Source: HT1-32 sp040219025 (GTDB taxonomy: Bacteria; Pseudomonadota; Alphaproteobacteria; Rhodospirillales; HT1-32). From it: 64,000 nucleotides of DNA. The position numbers and the translations under genes were made by a program. The DNA is taken from positions 930,001 through 994,000 of the forward strand of contig JAVJTE010000020.1 in the NCBI GenBank assembly GCA_040219025.1. Reading direction: 5' to 3'. Positions 52,519-60,430 of this stretch are shown here, one piece after another; the first letter of the stretch is position 1; each line of letters begins with the position of its first letter. The notes under the pieces are model-generated. The model did not search any database and was not told where the DNA came from. It saw nothing but the letters and a program-made list of their open reading frames with translations.

Positions 52519-54333
52519 TTAGACGTTACGCCGGGCTTCCAGGATGTCCGGGGTAATGCGCAGGAAGGGGACCGGTTTTGAGAAGCCTTTCATCTCGGCT
52601 TCTTCCTCGACCGGGTTCAGCCCGTCGAGAATCTCGCGTACCGCAACATCGGCGGCGATCTGCTTTGACAGGACGATATCCCAGCCCTCGCTCTTGCCCT
52701 GCAGCCGGGCGGCCATGTTTGCAGCCGAGCCGTAGTAATCAAGCTGGTCGTTGAGCGTGACCGAGATACAGCGTCCGGCATGGAGGCCGATCTTGAGCAC
52801 CATCGGGTCCTTGTCCGGGTTGTCGGCATTGTAAGCGGCGAAGCTGTCATGAATATCTATGGCACAGCGCAATGCGTCGGCAGGCTCCGTAAAGGCTCCC
52901 ATGATCGCGTCGCCAATGGTTTTGACGATGCTGCCGTCATGATCACGCACGGAAGACCCGAGCAGTGAGAAATGTTCCCGCACCAGCGCAAAGGCGGCGG
53001 GGTCGCCCACCCGGTCATACAACGCGGTCGATCCGCGCAGGTCGGTGAACATGATGACGATATTTCCGATATCGATGTGATCACCGGGCCGCAGGATGTC
53101 GCGGCTGAAAAGATCGCGGAATGCCTGATAGGTGATCGCCCGGTCGGCGGTCAGGATATCCCGTCGCCAGACCTGTTCTTCGAGCACGAAAACCCTGTCG
53201 ACCGGAAAATGATTGTAGATGATGAGTTTGCCGCCACCGGGAATCACATCGACGGTGATGTCATCTTCCGAGAGCTCGATCGCGATACCGTCGCCTTGTT
53301 CGATATCGAAGTCGAATTCCGCACCGGGTTCGAGTGTGCGGGCCCGATATGACCCGGGAGCAAGGTCGATGGCTTCTTCCCGTCCGGCCCCCGCACCGAT
53401 GGCGAGCTGTGCCTTGATATGCGGTGTGCCGCCGGGGCCAAACAGGCAGTATTCCTCAAAGAAAACTTCCCGGATGGCGCTGTCCGGATAGAAAACCAGT
53501 TCGATATTGTTGGTGAAGTCACGGCTGTAATCGATATTGCAGGAGGGGCAATGTGCACCACTGGGCAGGCGGTCCATTGATGGCGATGTCGCCTTGGCAA
53601 CCTGGCAGCGCGGGCACAGCAGATCCCAGCGCATATGCATCAGCCCGGCCCGCACCGAAGCAAAGCAGAGTTCGATGGTTTTGCGCGGGTGAACGCCCCA
53701 TTTCCGGGCAAGGGCCACCGGACGGACGGACCAGAGATCGACTTCCTGACTTTCGGTAATATGACGGGCAAGCCTGCCGGCCAGTTCATGATGAAACGGG
53801 CCTTCCTTGATCTTCTCAACGACTTCCCGCAGCCGTTCCTTTGATTTATCGGTCATGACCGGCGGCTGGTAGTCGAACGGGGTCTCGCGCTTGCGATTGG
53901 CGTAAAGTTCGGCATCTGTCGCCAGTCGATTGAACATCTTGCCGGTTGACGGGAAGAACCCTGTCCGCAGTAACAGACGTCCCAGCAAGCTGCGTGATTC
54001 GGCCTCGATCTCGTAGCTGCCGTGACAGCCGTTTTCGGTCGGCTCCAGCCGCAGGGTCGCGGTCATCGTACTTAGCGGGCCGGTGAGGAACTGGCGTTCA
54101 TGCCGGAACCATTTGCCCGCAACCCAGTTGCAGGGAATGTCCTCCCATTTCAGCGTAATCCACCCCATCCCGGCTTCCGCCAGATAGCGTACCGACCCGT
54201 CCGGGCGCGGCTGTTCAGTGATCTTCTGACGTGGCAGGCCTGCTGCTTCGTTGTAGCGGGCTGTATCTCCGAGGGTTTCCCAGATGGCGTTGACCGGGGC
54301 GTCGAAATCTCGTTCCCAACGGGCTGATGGCAT
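52519..54333 (-). CDS. Class III adenylate/guanylate cyclase with SRPBCC-like domain and zinc ribbon (DUF5939 type)
   Basis: A 604-residue cytoplasmic protein. Residues 1-150 look like an SRPBCC/polyketide-cyclase-type ligand fold (WERDFDAPVNAIWETLGDTARYNEA). Residues 200-400 include a zinc ribbon of two CPxC knuckles (Cys240, 243, 262, 265) and match DUF5939. Residues about 425-590 are a class III cyclase domain: IVIMFTDLRGSTALYDRVG (metal Asp) and KTIGDAIMGAF, HAGRCISVTLN. It likely makes cAMP or cGMP in response to a hydrophobic ligand or a zinc/redox signal; that link is inference. No membrane segment. Single gene, ATG at 54333. Confidence 0.87.
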   Translation of the reverse strand: MPSARWERDFDAPVNAIWETLGDTARYNEAAGLPRQKITEQPRPDGSVRYLAEAGMGWITLKWEDIPCNWVAGKWFRHERQFLTGPLSTMTATLRLEPTENGCHGSYEIEAESRSLLGRLLLRTGFFPSTGKMFNRLATDAELYANRKRETPFDYQPPVMTDKSKERLREVVEKIKEGPFHHELAGRLARHITESQEVDLWSVRPVALARKWGVHPRKTIELCFASVRAGLMHMRWDLLCPRCQVAKATSPSMDRLPSGAHCPSCNIDYSRDFTNNIELVFYPDSAIREVFFEEYCLFGPGGTPHIKAQLAIGAGAGREEAIDLAPGSYRARTLEPGAEFDFDIEQGDGIAIELSEDDITVDVIPGGGKLIIYNHFPVDRVFVLEEQVWRRDILTADRAITYQAFRDLFSRDILRPGDHIDIGNIVIMFTDLRGSTALYDRVGDPAAFALVREHFSLLGSSVRDHDGSIVKTIGDAIMGAFTEPADALRCAIDIHDSFAAYNADNPDKDPMVLKIGLHAGRCISVTLNDQLDYYGSAANMAARLQGKSEGWDIVLSKQIAADVAVREILDGLNPVEEEAEMKGFSKPVPFLRITPDILEARRNV

Positions 54334-54480
54334 AATGTCCTCTGGCGGTCGAATAAACGGGTTGAGTTATTTATACGGCTCCGGTCATGCAGCGGATTGC
54401 CGGGCGACAGGCGGGATTCGCCAAATGTTAACCTTGATCAGGCATTGTTATAGCCCGATCCCCCCGACCGGAGCAGCGGT

Positions 54481-55308
54481 ATGTTCACCCGTACAACAAA
54501 ACTTTACATCTTTCTGGTCTTTGCCGGGCTTGTCGTGCTGACGCTGTTCCCGGTAATTGGCGAGGCGCAAACCACCCAGCCGCGTCCGTTTGCCGGACGC
54601 TACCAGCTGACGATGGGAGCGCCGGTGGCGGCCAACAGCAGTGTGACCGGACTGACCGGCAGTTACGATCTGCGGGTTGAACTGCGCTGTGATGGCTGGC
54701 TGACCACGGAAGCCATGGATTTCACCATGCAGACAGCAACCGGGCCACTGCCCAGGACATCGGCCCGGTCCCGTGGCTGGGAATCACATGATGGCCGGGG
54801 GTACCGGTATCAGCTGACGGTCTCGCGGGGTAATCAGATCGTCGAGGAGGTCGATGTGAAGGCACTGATGGCCGGTACGGGCCAGCCGGGCAAGGCAGAG
54901 TTTGCCAAGCCAAGGACCCGGACGGTGGATTTGCCGCCGGGCACGATGTTCCCGCATGATTATATGCTGTTTCTGGCCGAACAGGCTGCGATCGGACAGA
55001 ACTTTGCCGGCCGGACGGTGTTTCCGGGCTGGGGACCGGGCAAGCCGTTGTCCTATGCTGCCCGCATGGGCCCGCCCGAGAACACGCCGGCAGGCCAGAC
55101 CAACGGGCTTGATGCAATCGGTGCTGCGGTTTACTGGCCGATGGAGATGGTGGTCAGCGATCCGGCGACCGGTCAGCCGTTGCTGAAGCAGGCAATGACG
55201 CTGCGGGCTGACGGAATTGCCGGTAGCTACCTGTTCGATTATTCGACGTTCACCATGTCTGCGCGGCTGACGCAGGTTCAGGCGCTGCCCATGCCGACAT
55301 GTAACTGA
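54481..55308 (+). CDS. EipB-like envelope integrity protein (DUF1849)
   Basis: A 275-residue periplasmic protein. A signal-like segment (about residues 8-30, IFLVFAGLVVLTLFPVIGEAQ) is followed by the DUF1849 pattern YDLRVELRCDGWL and a C-terminus ending PMPTC. Brucella EipB has one conserved disulfide between two cysteines and is needed for envelope integrity (family knowledge); the matching pair here would be Cys70 and Cys274, the only two prominent cysteines. Single gene, plus strand, divergent from the cyclase. It probably works with a cell-envelope partner not in this window. Confidence 0.83.
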   Translation: MFTRTTKLYIFLVFAGLVVLTLFPVIGEAQTTQPRPFAGRYQLTMGAPVAANSSVTGLTGSYDLRVELRCDGWLTTEAMDFTMQTATGPLPRTSARSRGWESHDGRGYRYQLTVSRGNQIVEEVDVKALMAGTGQPGKAEFAKPRTRTVDLPPGTMFPHDYMLFLAEQAAIGQNFAGRTVFPGWGPGKPLSYAARMGPPENTPAGQTNGLDAIGAAVYWPMEMVVSDPATGQPLLKQAMTLRADGIAGSYLFDYSTFTMSARLTQVQALPMPTCN

Positions 55309-55344
55309 GGCAGGTTCTTTCCAGACGGTCGCGGGGTTATCCCG

Positions 55345-55854
55345 TCAGGTGATGGCGTCGATCTGTTCCTGGGTCAGGTTGCCCGGGACCACGGTGATCG
55401 GGGTTCGCAAGCGCCCGGCAACCTTGCCGACGAGATGTGAAACCAGCGGGCCGGGATCTTCGCCACCGACATTGGCACCGAGCACGAGCACCTTTACCTG
55501 CTCTTCTTCGCTGACCAGGGCAGGCACCACGTCAAGGGCGCGGCCAGAGCGGATATAGGTGACGGGAGCTTTGCCGGAGCGGCTTTCAATGACCGTTCCC
55601 AGCCGGGCCAGAGTTTCCTCGGCTTCTTCTTCCTGCTCCTCGATCATCAGGTTGCCGACGAAGGCAAAATGCTGAAATTCGGGTGGCTGGATGATATAAA
55701 GCACGGCAACACGGCCATCGGTATTCTTTGCCCGCCGGCAGGCAAACCGCATGGCGACGTTCATCTCTTCGGTGTTGTCGGCCACAATCAGAAAGATGCG
55801 CTCGTCATCACGCAGGTCTTCCGGATAGTTTGTTTTGTCAATTTCAGCACTCAT
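55345..55854 (-). CDS. Universal stress protein (UspA family)
   Basis: A 169-residue cytoplasmic protein. It starts after YPEDLRDDERIFLIVADNTEEMNVAMRFACRRA, a strand-helix start typical of Usp, and ends with VKVLVLGANVGGEDPGPLVSHLVGK and TPITVVPG, the ATP-binding loop and last strand of the family. The G-rich loop suggests the ATP-binding class, although the sequence differs from the exact G2xG9xG(S/T) form. It converges on the eipB-like gene. Role in stress endurance is family knowledge. Confidence 0.87.
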   Translation of the reverse strand: MSAEIDKTNYPEDLRDDERIFLIVADNTEEMNVAMRFACRRAKNTDGRVAVLYIIQPPEFQHFAFVGNLMIEEQEEEAEETLARLGTVIESRSGKAPVTYIRSGRALDVVPALVSEEEQVKVLVLGANVGGEDPGPLVSHLVGKVAGRLRTPITVVPGNLTQEQIDAIT

Positions 55855-55934
55855 GAGATCATCATGGCAGAGTCAGACAGGATCAGGCAATCACTGTTGA
55901 CGGACCGGCGGCAAACCGGGAAACAGGGGACGTG

Positions 55935-56282
55935 ATGAAATTCGCAAGACGCCCCGATGTTCTGATATTTGCTGTCCTGTCGCTGCTGCTGGCCGGATGC
56001 TCGCGTCAGGCCGGCCAGAATTACAGTGAACTGATCGGGGACTGGCAGGGACACGGGGCCTGGGAACTGTTCCGGTTCTGGGGCCAGCCGGAAGCCGTCT
56101 ACCGGCTGCCAAACGGGCGTCGTGTGGCGGTTTTCGGTGATCTGGAAAGTGACGGATGTGTCACCGAGTTCGAGTTTGACGAGAATGGTAATGTTGCCCG
56201 CGCCTCGTCAGAGGGCGGCTGCCGGGCGGATCTCGGGAAGCGAATCATGCTGGCGGCCCCTGACAAACCGAAAGTGAAATGA
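55935..56282 (+). CDS. Small predicted lipoprotein of unknown function
   Basis: A 115-residue protein from the ATG at 55935 (AGGGGA upstream; the GTG one codon earlier is an alternative). A signal peptide with the lipobox LLAGC gives a lipidated Cys22. The mature part has GDWQGHGAWELFRFWGQPEAVYRLPNGRRVAVF, which resembles the short outer-membrane-assembly-type repeats of lipoproteins of the SmpA/BamE look, but I cannot name a family. The two later Cys (CVTEFEF, GCRADLG) could form a disulfide. It precedes the creatininase gene by 6 bp and is likely co-transcribed. Confidence 0.72.
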   Translation: MKFARRPDVLIFAVLSLLLAGCSRQAGQNYSELIGDWQGHGAWELFRFWGQPEAVYRLPNGRRVAVFGDLESDGCVTEFEFDENGNVARASSEGGCRADLGKRIMLAAPDKPKVK

Positions 56283-56288
56283 CAGGCC

Positions 56289-57056
56289 ATGCTGTTATCC
56301 GCGATGACGAGCGCCGAAGCAGAGGCCTATTTCCGTCAGTCAGGTGTTGTCATCATACCCGCCGGTTCGACCGAGCAGCATGGTCCGGAAGGGCTGATCG
56401 GCACGGATGCAATCTGTGCCGCAGTAATTGCAGAAGCTGCCGCCGAGCAGGCGGGCTGGCTGGTCGGGCCGACGCTTGATCTCGGGGTCGCCCCCTTCAA
56501 TATGGCATTTTCCGGGACCATTACGGTCCGTCCCTCTGTGCTGACCATGGTTGCGGTGGATTATCTGCGGTCGCTGGCCTGTCATGGCGCGACCCATATC
56601 CTGTTCCTGAACGGACATGGCGGCAATATTGCACCGTTGCGGGCGGCGATACACGAGATGCAGACCGAACATGCCTTCTCCGGCACTGACCGGCCTCTGC
56701 CTGCCTGCCGGGTGCGCAGCTGGTGGGAACTGCCGACCTGTGATGCGCTGCGCCGGGACTATTTCGGTGACCGGGAGGGGATGCATGGCACACCGAGCGA
56801 GTTTTCCATCGTGATGGCCGCCCGGCCGGGCAGTCGTCAGCGCATGACCGGATCAGCGGGCCCGGTTCTGTCAGCCGAATATCTGCGCAATCACGGCGGT
56901 GACGCACATGCCGACGCAGGCCGTCATCGCGCCGGTTTTCCGGACGGGCTTGTCGGATCGGATCCGGGGCTGGCCCGGGCGGAGCTTGGCAAATGCCTGA
57001 TTGAGGCTGCGGCAGCAGACCTGATTCGCGAAATAGAGTCATTCCGTGAAGCCTGA
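56289..57056 (+). CDS. Creatininase family amidohydrolase
   Basis: A 255-residue metalloenzyme of the creatininase fold. The metal-binding blocks are visible: PAGSTEQHGPEGLIGTDA (Glu, His, Asp), LFLNGHGGNI (His) and EGMHGTPSEFS (Glu). The family includes creatininase, formylamide hydrolases of riboflavin/F420 synthesis and mycofactocin MftE; there is no such pathway nearby, so the substrate is unknown. It follows the lipoprotein gene by 6 bp. The ATG at 56289 is the only early start. Confidence 0.87.
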   Translation: MLLSAMTSAEAEAYFRQSGVVIIPAGSTEQHGPEGLIGTDAICAAVIAEAAAEQAGWLVGPTLDLGVAPFNMAFSGTITVRPSVLTMVAVDYLRSLACHGATHILFLNGHGGNIAPLRAAIHEMQTEHAFSGTDRPLPACRVRSWWELPTCDALRRDYFGDREGMHGTPSEFSIVMAARPGSRQRMTGSAGPVLSAEYLRNHGGDAHADAGRHRAGFPDGLVGSDPGLARAELGKCLIEAAAADLIREIESFREA

Positions 57057-57093
57057 ACTATATTGAGTATCCGCAGCGGTTGTGCGTCTGCCG

Positions 57094-57109
57094 CACTGTT
57101 TGTACAGTG
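57094..57109. other. Perfect 16-bp inverted repeat downstream of the creatininase gene
   Basis: CACTGT and ACAGTG are exact inverted repeats around TTGT, 38 bp after the creatininase stop. It could be a weak terminator or an operator of the four-PDZ gene, which starts 91 bp further on. Confidence 0.35.
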
Positions 57110-57199
57110 GGACCTGACTTGGGGGGAAGTCGGGGCTGGTTGTGTTGCGGTCCTGGCGCCGGGGCAACGGTTTGTAGAAAATACTGATTGTCATAAGGC

Positions 57200-58585
57200 A
57201 TGCTTGATCGCGTTTTCTTGAAAAAATCTGTCTTTCTTCCGGCGTTCCTGGTGGTGGGGGCGATTGTCTCCGGCTGGCTGAATGATGCGCGGTCCCAGGA
57301 ACACGGGTTTGTCGGCATGCAGGTTCAGGGTGCCAATGAACTGATGGCTGAAGCGCTGGGCATGGATGACCCGGACGGGGCGCTGGTGCGCGACATCGCC
57401 GTCGGCAGCCCCGGCGACAAGGCAGGGTTCCTGCGCGGTGACCTGATCCTGAAGGTTAATGAGGCTCCGGTCCGTAAATTCGAGGATCTGATTGCTGCCA
57501 TGCTGGAGACCCGGCCCGGTGACCGGCGACAGTTTTCGGTGCTGAGGCGCGGCGAGACGGAGCAGCTGACTGTCCGCTTCACAAACTGGCCGCCGGCCCG
57601 GCAAATTCAGAAGGCAGCCCGTGGCCGGTATCCGGCAGAAGGTCTTTCCCTCGACGCCCTGACCGATGAAATCCGTGAAGAATTCGGCATTCGCTGGGGT
57701 GTGGTCGGTGTGGCAGTTACCGGCGCAGACCAGGGTGGACTTGCCGCCGAGGCAGGGATCGAGGAGGGCGATGTCATCGTCATGGCCAATGGCGAGGACG
57801 TCTGGCGCCCGGAACAGATTGATGCGGCCTTCAAGTCGGCCCGCCGGCGTGGTGTGGAGCAGATGCTGATGCTGGTCGAAAGCCGGGCCGGTTTCCGTTA
57901 TGTGCTGATGCCGGGCGGTGCGATTGCCGAGGATGAGGCCTATGCCGATGGCCCCGGCCTGATCGGCCTGAAAATGCAGACAATCGATACGGCCATGGCC
58001 CGTGCGCTGAATCTGGGCGAGCCCGGCGGCAGTGTGGTGACCGATATCATTCTGGGTTCCGGCGCGGCGCGTGCCGGATTCCGCAGAGGGGATATCATCA
58101 CCACGGTGAATGGCCGTTCCGTCAGTTCGGTAACGGATGTGTTCGATGTGATTTCTGCTGAACAGGCGAACAGCCGGGTGGAGACACGCATTCTGCGGGG
58201 TGATTATCGCAAGACACTGAAACCGCGGACGGAGCCGGCGGACCAGGCCTGGTTCTGGCAGGAACCGGCTGACGGCAGGTTCATGTCGGTTGGCCTGACA
58301 CTGGCCAGCCTGTCCGGTGAGGTACGGCGCAGATACGGGCTGCGCTGGGGTATGACTGGGCTCGCAATTACCGATATCAATGCGGATACGCCGACCGCCG
58401 ATGCCGGACTGCAACCGGGTGATGTCATTCTGCAGATCAACCAGCAACCGGTCACAACCCCGGCAGAATTCGAGGCAGCCCTGAAAGCGGCCATCGGGGC
58501 CGGACGCAAGCATGTTCTGCTGCTGGTTGAGACAGTATCCGGTTATTCACCACGGGTACTGCCGATTTCGGACAAGGAAACCTGA
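57200..58585 (+). CDS. Protein of four tandem PDZ domains without a protease domain
   Basis: A 461-residue periplasmic or membrane-anchored protein with a hydrophobic N-terminal segment (about 10-25) followed by nothing but PDZ units, at about 36-127, 147-236, 252-341 and 363-452. Units 1 and 3 match each other (VRDIAVGSPGDKAGFLRGDL, VTDIILGSGAARAGFRRGDI), and units 2 and 4 match each other (FGIRWGVVGVAVT, YGLRWGMTGLAIT). It looks like a duplicated DegP-type two-PDZ tail with no serine protease. It may bind exposed C-termini of unfolded envelope proteins. Start ATG 57200 is weakly supported. Confidence 0.83.
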   Translation: MLDRVFLKKSVFLPAFLVVGAIVSGWLNDARSQEHGFVGMQVQGANELMAEALGMDDPDGALVRDIAVGSPGDKAGFLRGDLILKVNEAPVRKFEDLIAAMLETRPGDRRQFSVLRRGETEQLTVRFTNWPPARQIQKAARGRYPAEGLSLDALTDEIREEFGIRWGVVGVAVTGADQGGLAAEAGIEEGDVIVMANGEDVWRPEQIDAAFKSARRRGVEQMLMLVESRAGFRYVLMPGGAIAEDEAYADGPGLIGLKMQTIDTAMARALNLGEPGGSVVTDIILGSGAARAGFRRGDIITTVNGRSVSSVTDVFDVISAEQANSRVETRILRGDYRKTLKPRTEPADQAWFWQEPADGRFMSVGLTLASLSGEVRRRYGLRWGMTGLAITDINADTPTADAGLQPGDVILQINQQPVTTPAEFEAALKAAIGAGRKHVLLLVETVSGYSPRVLPISDKET

Positions 58586-58641
58586 TCCCGCTTTCCGGTC
58601 CGGAGTGTCATTTTCTGTTTTGATTTTTGTTCGCAACTGCT

Positions 58642-58650
58642 TGTGGATAA
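58642..58650. promoter_or_regulatory. Consensus DnaA box upstream of the PAS_5-like gene
   Basis: TGTGGATAA, complement of the consensus TTATCCACA, lies 42 bp before the start at 58692. Chance occurrence of an exact 9-mer on either strand in 64 kb is about 0.5 expected, so two intergenic hits in the window are mildly notable. Confidence 0.4.
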
Positions 58651-58691
58651 CTGAACTATCAGAGTAGAGTGGCCGCCTTGGAGGGTGGGCG

Positions 58692-59600
58692 ATGACAGAC
58701 GATATCGTATTTAACAGAACGACTTGGTACCCTGCGACGATCATGCATGCAGCGCAGGAAGTGGGGATTCCGCTATCCCGTCCGGATGCGGTGGATACGA
58801 TCGATTTCAACATCCGGAATCTGGGTCACGTTCATCTGCGACGCGAAAAGTCATGGCTGACCGTGCGTTTCTACACCCCGAACGTACAGCTCGGGGCCAT
58901 CGACCAGCTGGTTGGCAAACTGCGCGAACTGGAAACCCACAACATCACCCAGGTCTGGCTGAACTTCTATTTCAAGGGCTGGGTCGAGGAACGGTTTGAC
59001 CGTGCTGACCATGGTCCTGGCCTCATGGCAGACATCGTCACCCGTCTGGGACAGGTGATTGATCGCCGCGAGGAAGCCGGTCGCGAGCGGGAATTCAGGT
59101 TTGAGTCGCTGGGCCATGACATTCCGCCAATTGAATCGCTGCAGCTTGCAAAGCGTATCTGGCAGGTGTCCGACGGTCGTCTGTCGCCGGATGTTTTCGA
59201 GCGCATGATGCAGTCCGGTCTGCTCCGCCGCTCAATCGTCGTGGCGCAGGACGCGGATGCGGCTGTCGATTTTACCTACCGTTACATCGGCCATGGTTTT
59301 GACCACTGGTTCGGTGCCGGTTTCTCCATCGACAATATCGGCCGCACCCGTCGCGCTGCTCACCTCGACAAACGCTACGCCATGGCCGTTGCCGGTGATT
59401 ATGCCAGCGTGCTGGACGAATGGCGTCCGCGCATCGGCCACATCAACACGTCTTTCGCACGCATTGACGGGGCCGGTGACGACGTTGTTCTAGACTACGA
59501 CCGCATTCTGCTGCCGTTCCGCCTCGAAAGGCCGCGTCGGAAAACGATCAACGCGGTCTGGTGTTTCTCTGAGACCCGTCGCGAGGGTGTTGCCCTGTAA
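58692..59600 (+). CDS. PAS_5-like protein of unknown function
   Basis: A 302-residue soluble protein. The second half (about 140-290) has the pattern of the alphaproteobacterial PAS_5/DUF family of fold similarity to PAS: VDFTYRYIGHGFDHWFG, then VAGDYASVLDEWRPRIG, then DYDRILLPFRL. The first half, with TDIDFNIRNLGHVHLRREK-like and VWLNFYFKGWVEERF segments, is not recognised. The ATG at 58692 has TTGGAGGGTG as ribosome-binding site. Its last 111 bp overlap the convergent GNAT-like gene. A signalling role is inferred only from the PAS-like fold. Confidence 0.7.
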   Translation: MTDDIVFNRTTWYPATIMHAAQEVGIPLSRPDAVDTIDFNIRNLGHVHLRREKSWLTVRFYTPNVQLGAIDQLVGKLRELETHNITQVWLNFYFKGWVEERFDRADHGPGLMADIVTRLGQVIDRREEAGREREFRFESLGHDIPPIESLQLAKRIWQVSDGRLSPDVFERMMQSGLLRRSIVVAQDADAAVDFTYRYIGHGFDHWFGAGFSIDNIGRTRRAAHLDKRYAMAVAGDYASVLDEWRPRIGHINTSFARIDGAGDDVVLDYDRILLPFRLERPRRKTINAVWCFSETRREGVAL

Positions 59601-60296
59601 TTCTGCGACAGCCATGTCGAGATAGGATTCCAGATCGGAAATCAGGCCGGTCTTGTCCGACCATATCAGGCGCATTCTCGCCCGTGAGGCCTTCTCGCAG
59701 CCATGCCATTTGAAACCGGCTGCGGTGTTGCGATAGCCGTAGGCACTAAGCACACCTTCCGGCAGTTCCGGACGTACCAGACTCATCGCATGATCGGTGT
59801 TCCAGACACCCAGGCAGATGGCATGGACGATCCGCGTCATGACGGCTGCCAGACCCCGGCGTCTGAAATCCGGACGTGTCCACATTCCGCCGACATAGGC
59901 GACCTGACCGGAAATATAGTCAGGAACCACGGTCAGCAGTTCCACCCGTTCATCAAGATCGGGATGGATGGTGGCATAGAAGAAGGACAGATCCGCCAGA
60001 ATTTCTGACAGTGATCCTTTTTCAATGGCATAACGCCGGCAACCCATGGTTACCGCCGCCTCGCCATCGGCATCGCGGCCAATGATCCAGAATGTCTGTT
60101 CCGGATGCAGCAGATTCGGCATGATCGGTGACCAGCTGTCACTGTGTCGCCGGTTGATTTCCTGGATCATGTCGAGGTCTGTCGAAATCTCCAGGCTGAC
60201 GCCACGCTGTTCCGCCACCGCATCGATGGCGAAGATTGAGCGTGCCAGCAACATTTGCGGACCGTAGTGCATGGTGATCTGATTCGGTAGTCTCAT
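59490..60296 (-). CDS. GNAT-like acetyltransferase-fold protein
   Basis: A 268-residue protein whose centre has the GNAT acetyl-CoA loop: YVGGMWTRPDFRRRGLAAVMTRIVHA (motif A with RRRGLA). The flanking regions (SPIMPNLLHPEQTFWIIGRD, and a C-terminus with many Arg) are not recognised; it is much longer than a minimal GNAT. It overlaps the PAS_5-like gene by 111 bp tail to tail, the longest overlap in the window. Divergent from the EamA gene, sharing a region with an operator-like dyad. Substrate unknown. Confidence 0.72.
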   Translation of the reverse strand: MRLPNQITMHYGPQMLLARSIFAIDAVAEQRGVSLEISTDLDMIQEINRRHSDSWSPIMPNLLHPEQTFWIIGRDADGEAAVTMGCRRYAIEKGSLSEILADLSFFYATIHPDLDERVELLTVVPDYISGQVAYVGGMWTRPDFRRRGLAAVMTRIVHAICLGVWNTDHAMSLVRPELPEGVLSAYGYRNTAAGFKWHGCEKASRARMRLIWSDKTGLISDLESYLDMAVAELQGNTLATGLRETPDRVDRFPTRPFEAERQQNAVVV

Positions 60297-60381
60297 GGCT
60301 TTTACCCTTTCCCAAGCCGTTTACGAGAGCGTCAAAATATCACGTTGACGCGCCGGTTAATGCAGGGAACATGGGGATAAT

Positions 60382-60408
60382 TATTTTGTGATCGGAATTC
60401 ACAAGATA
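60382..60408. promoter_or_regulatory. 27-bp operator-like dyad between the GNAT-like and EamA genes
   Basis: TTGTGA (60386-60391) and TCACAA (60399-60404) are exact inverted repeats 7 bp apart, and outer TAT/ATA bases also pair, giving nine of ten matched positions per arm. It is 23 bp upstream of the EamA start. It resembles GntR- or CRP-type sites, but the CRP spacing would be 6. Confidence 0.55.
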
Positions 60409-60430
60409 CAATCGGTAGGAGAACGGCTGA

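Noticed and set aside
57191..58513. 440-residue minus-strand frame opposite the PDZ gene
   Set aside because: Antisense to the four-PDZ gene, low-complexity composition and no recognisable domain.
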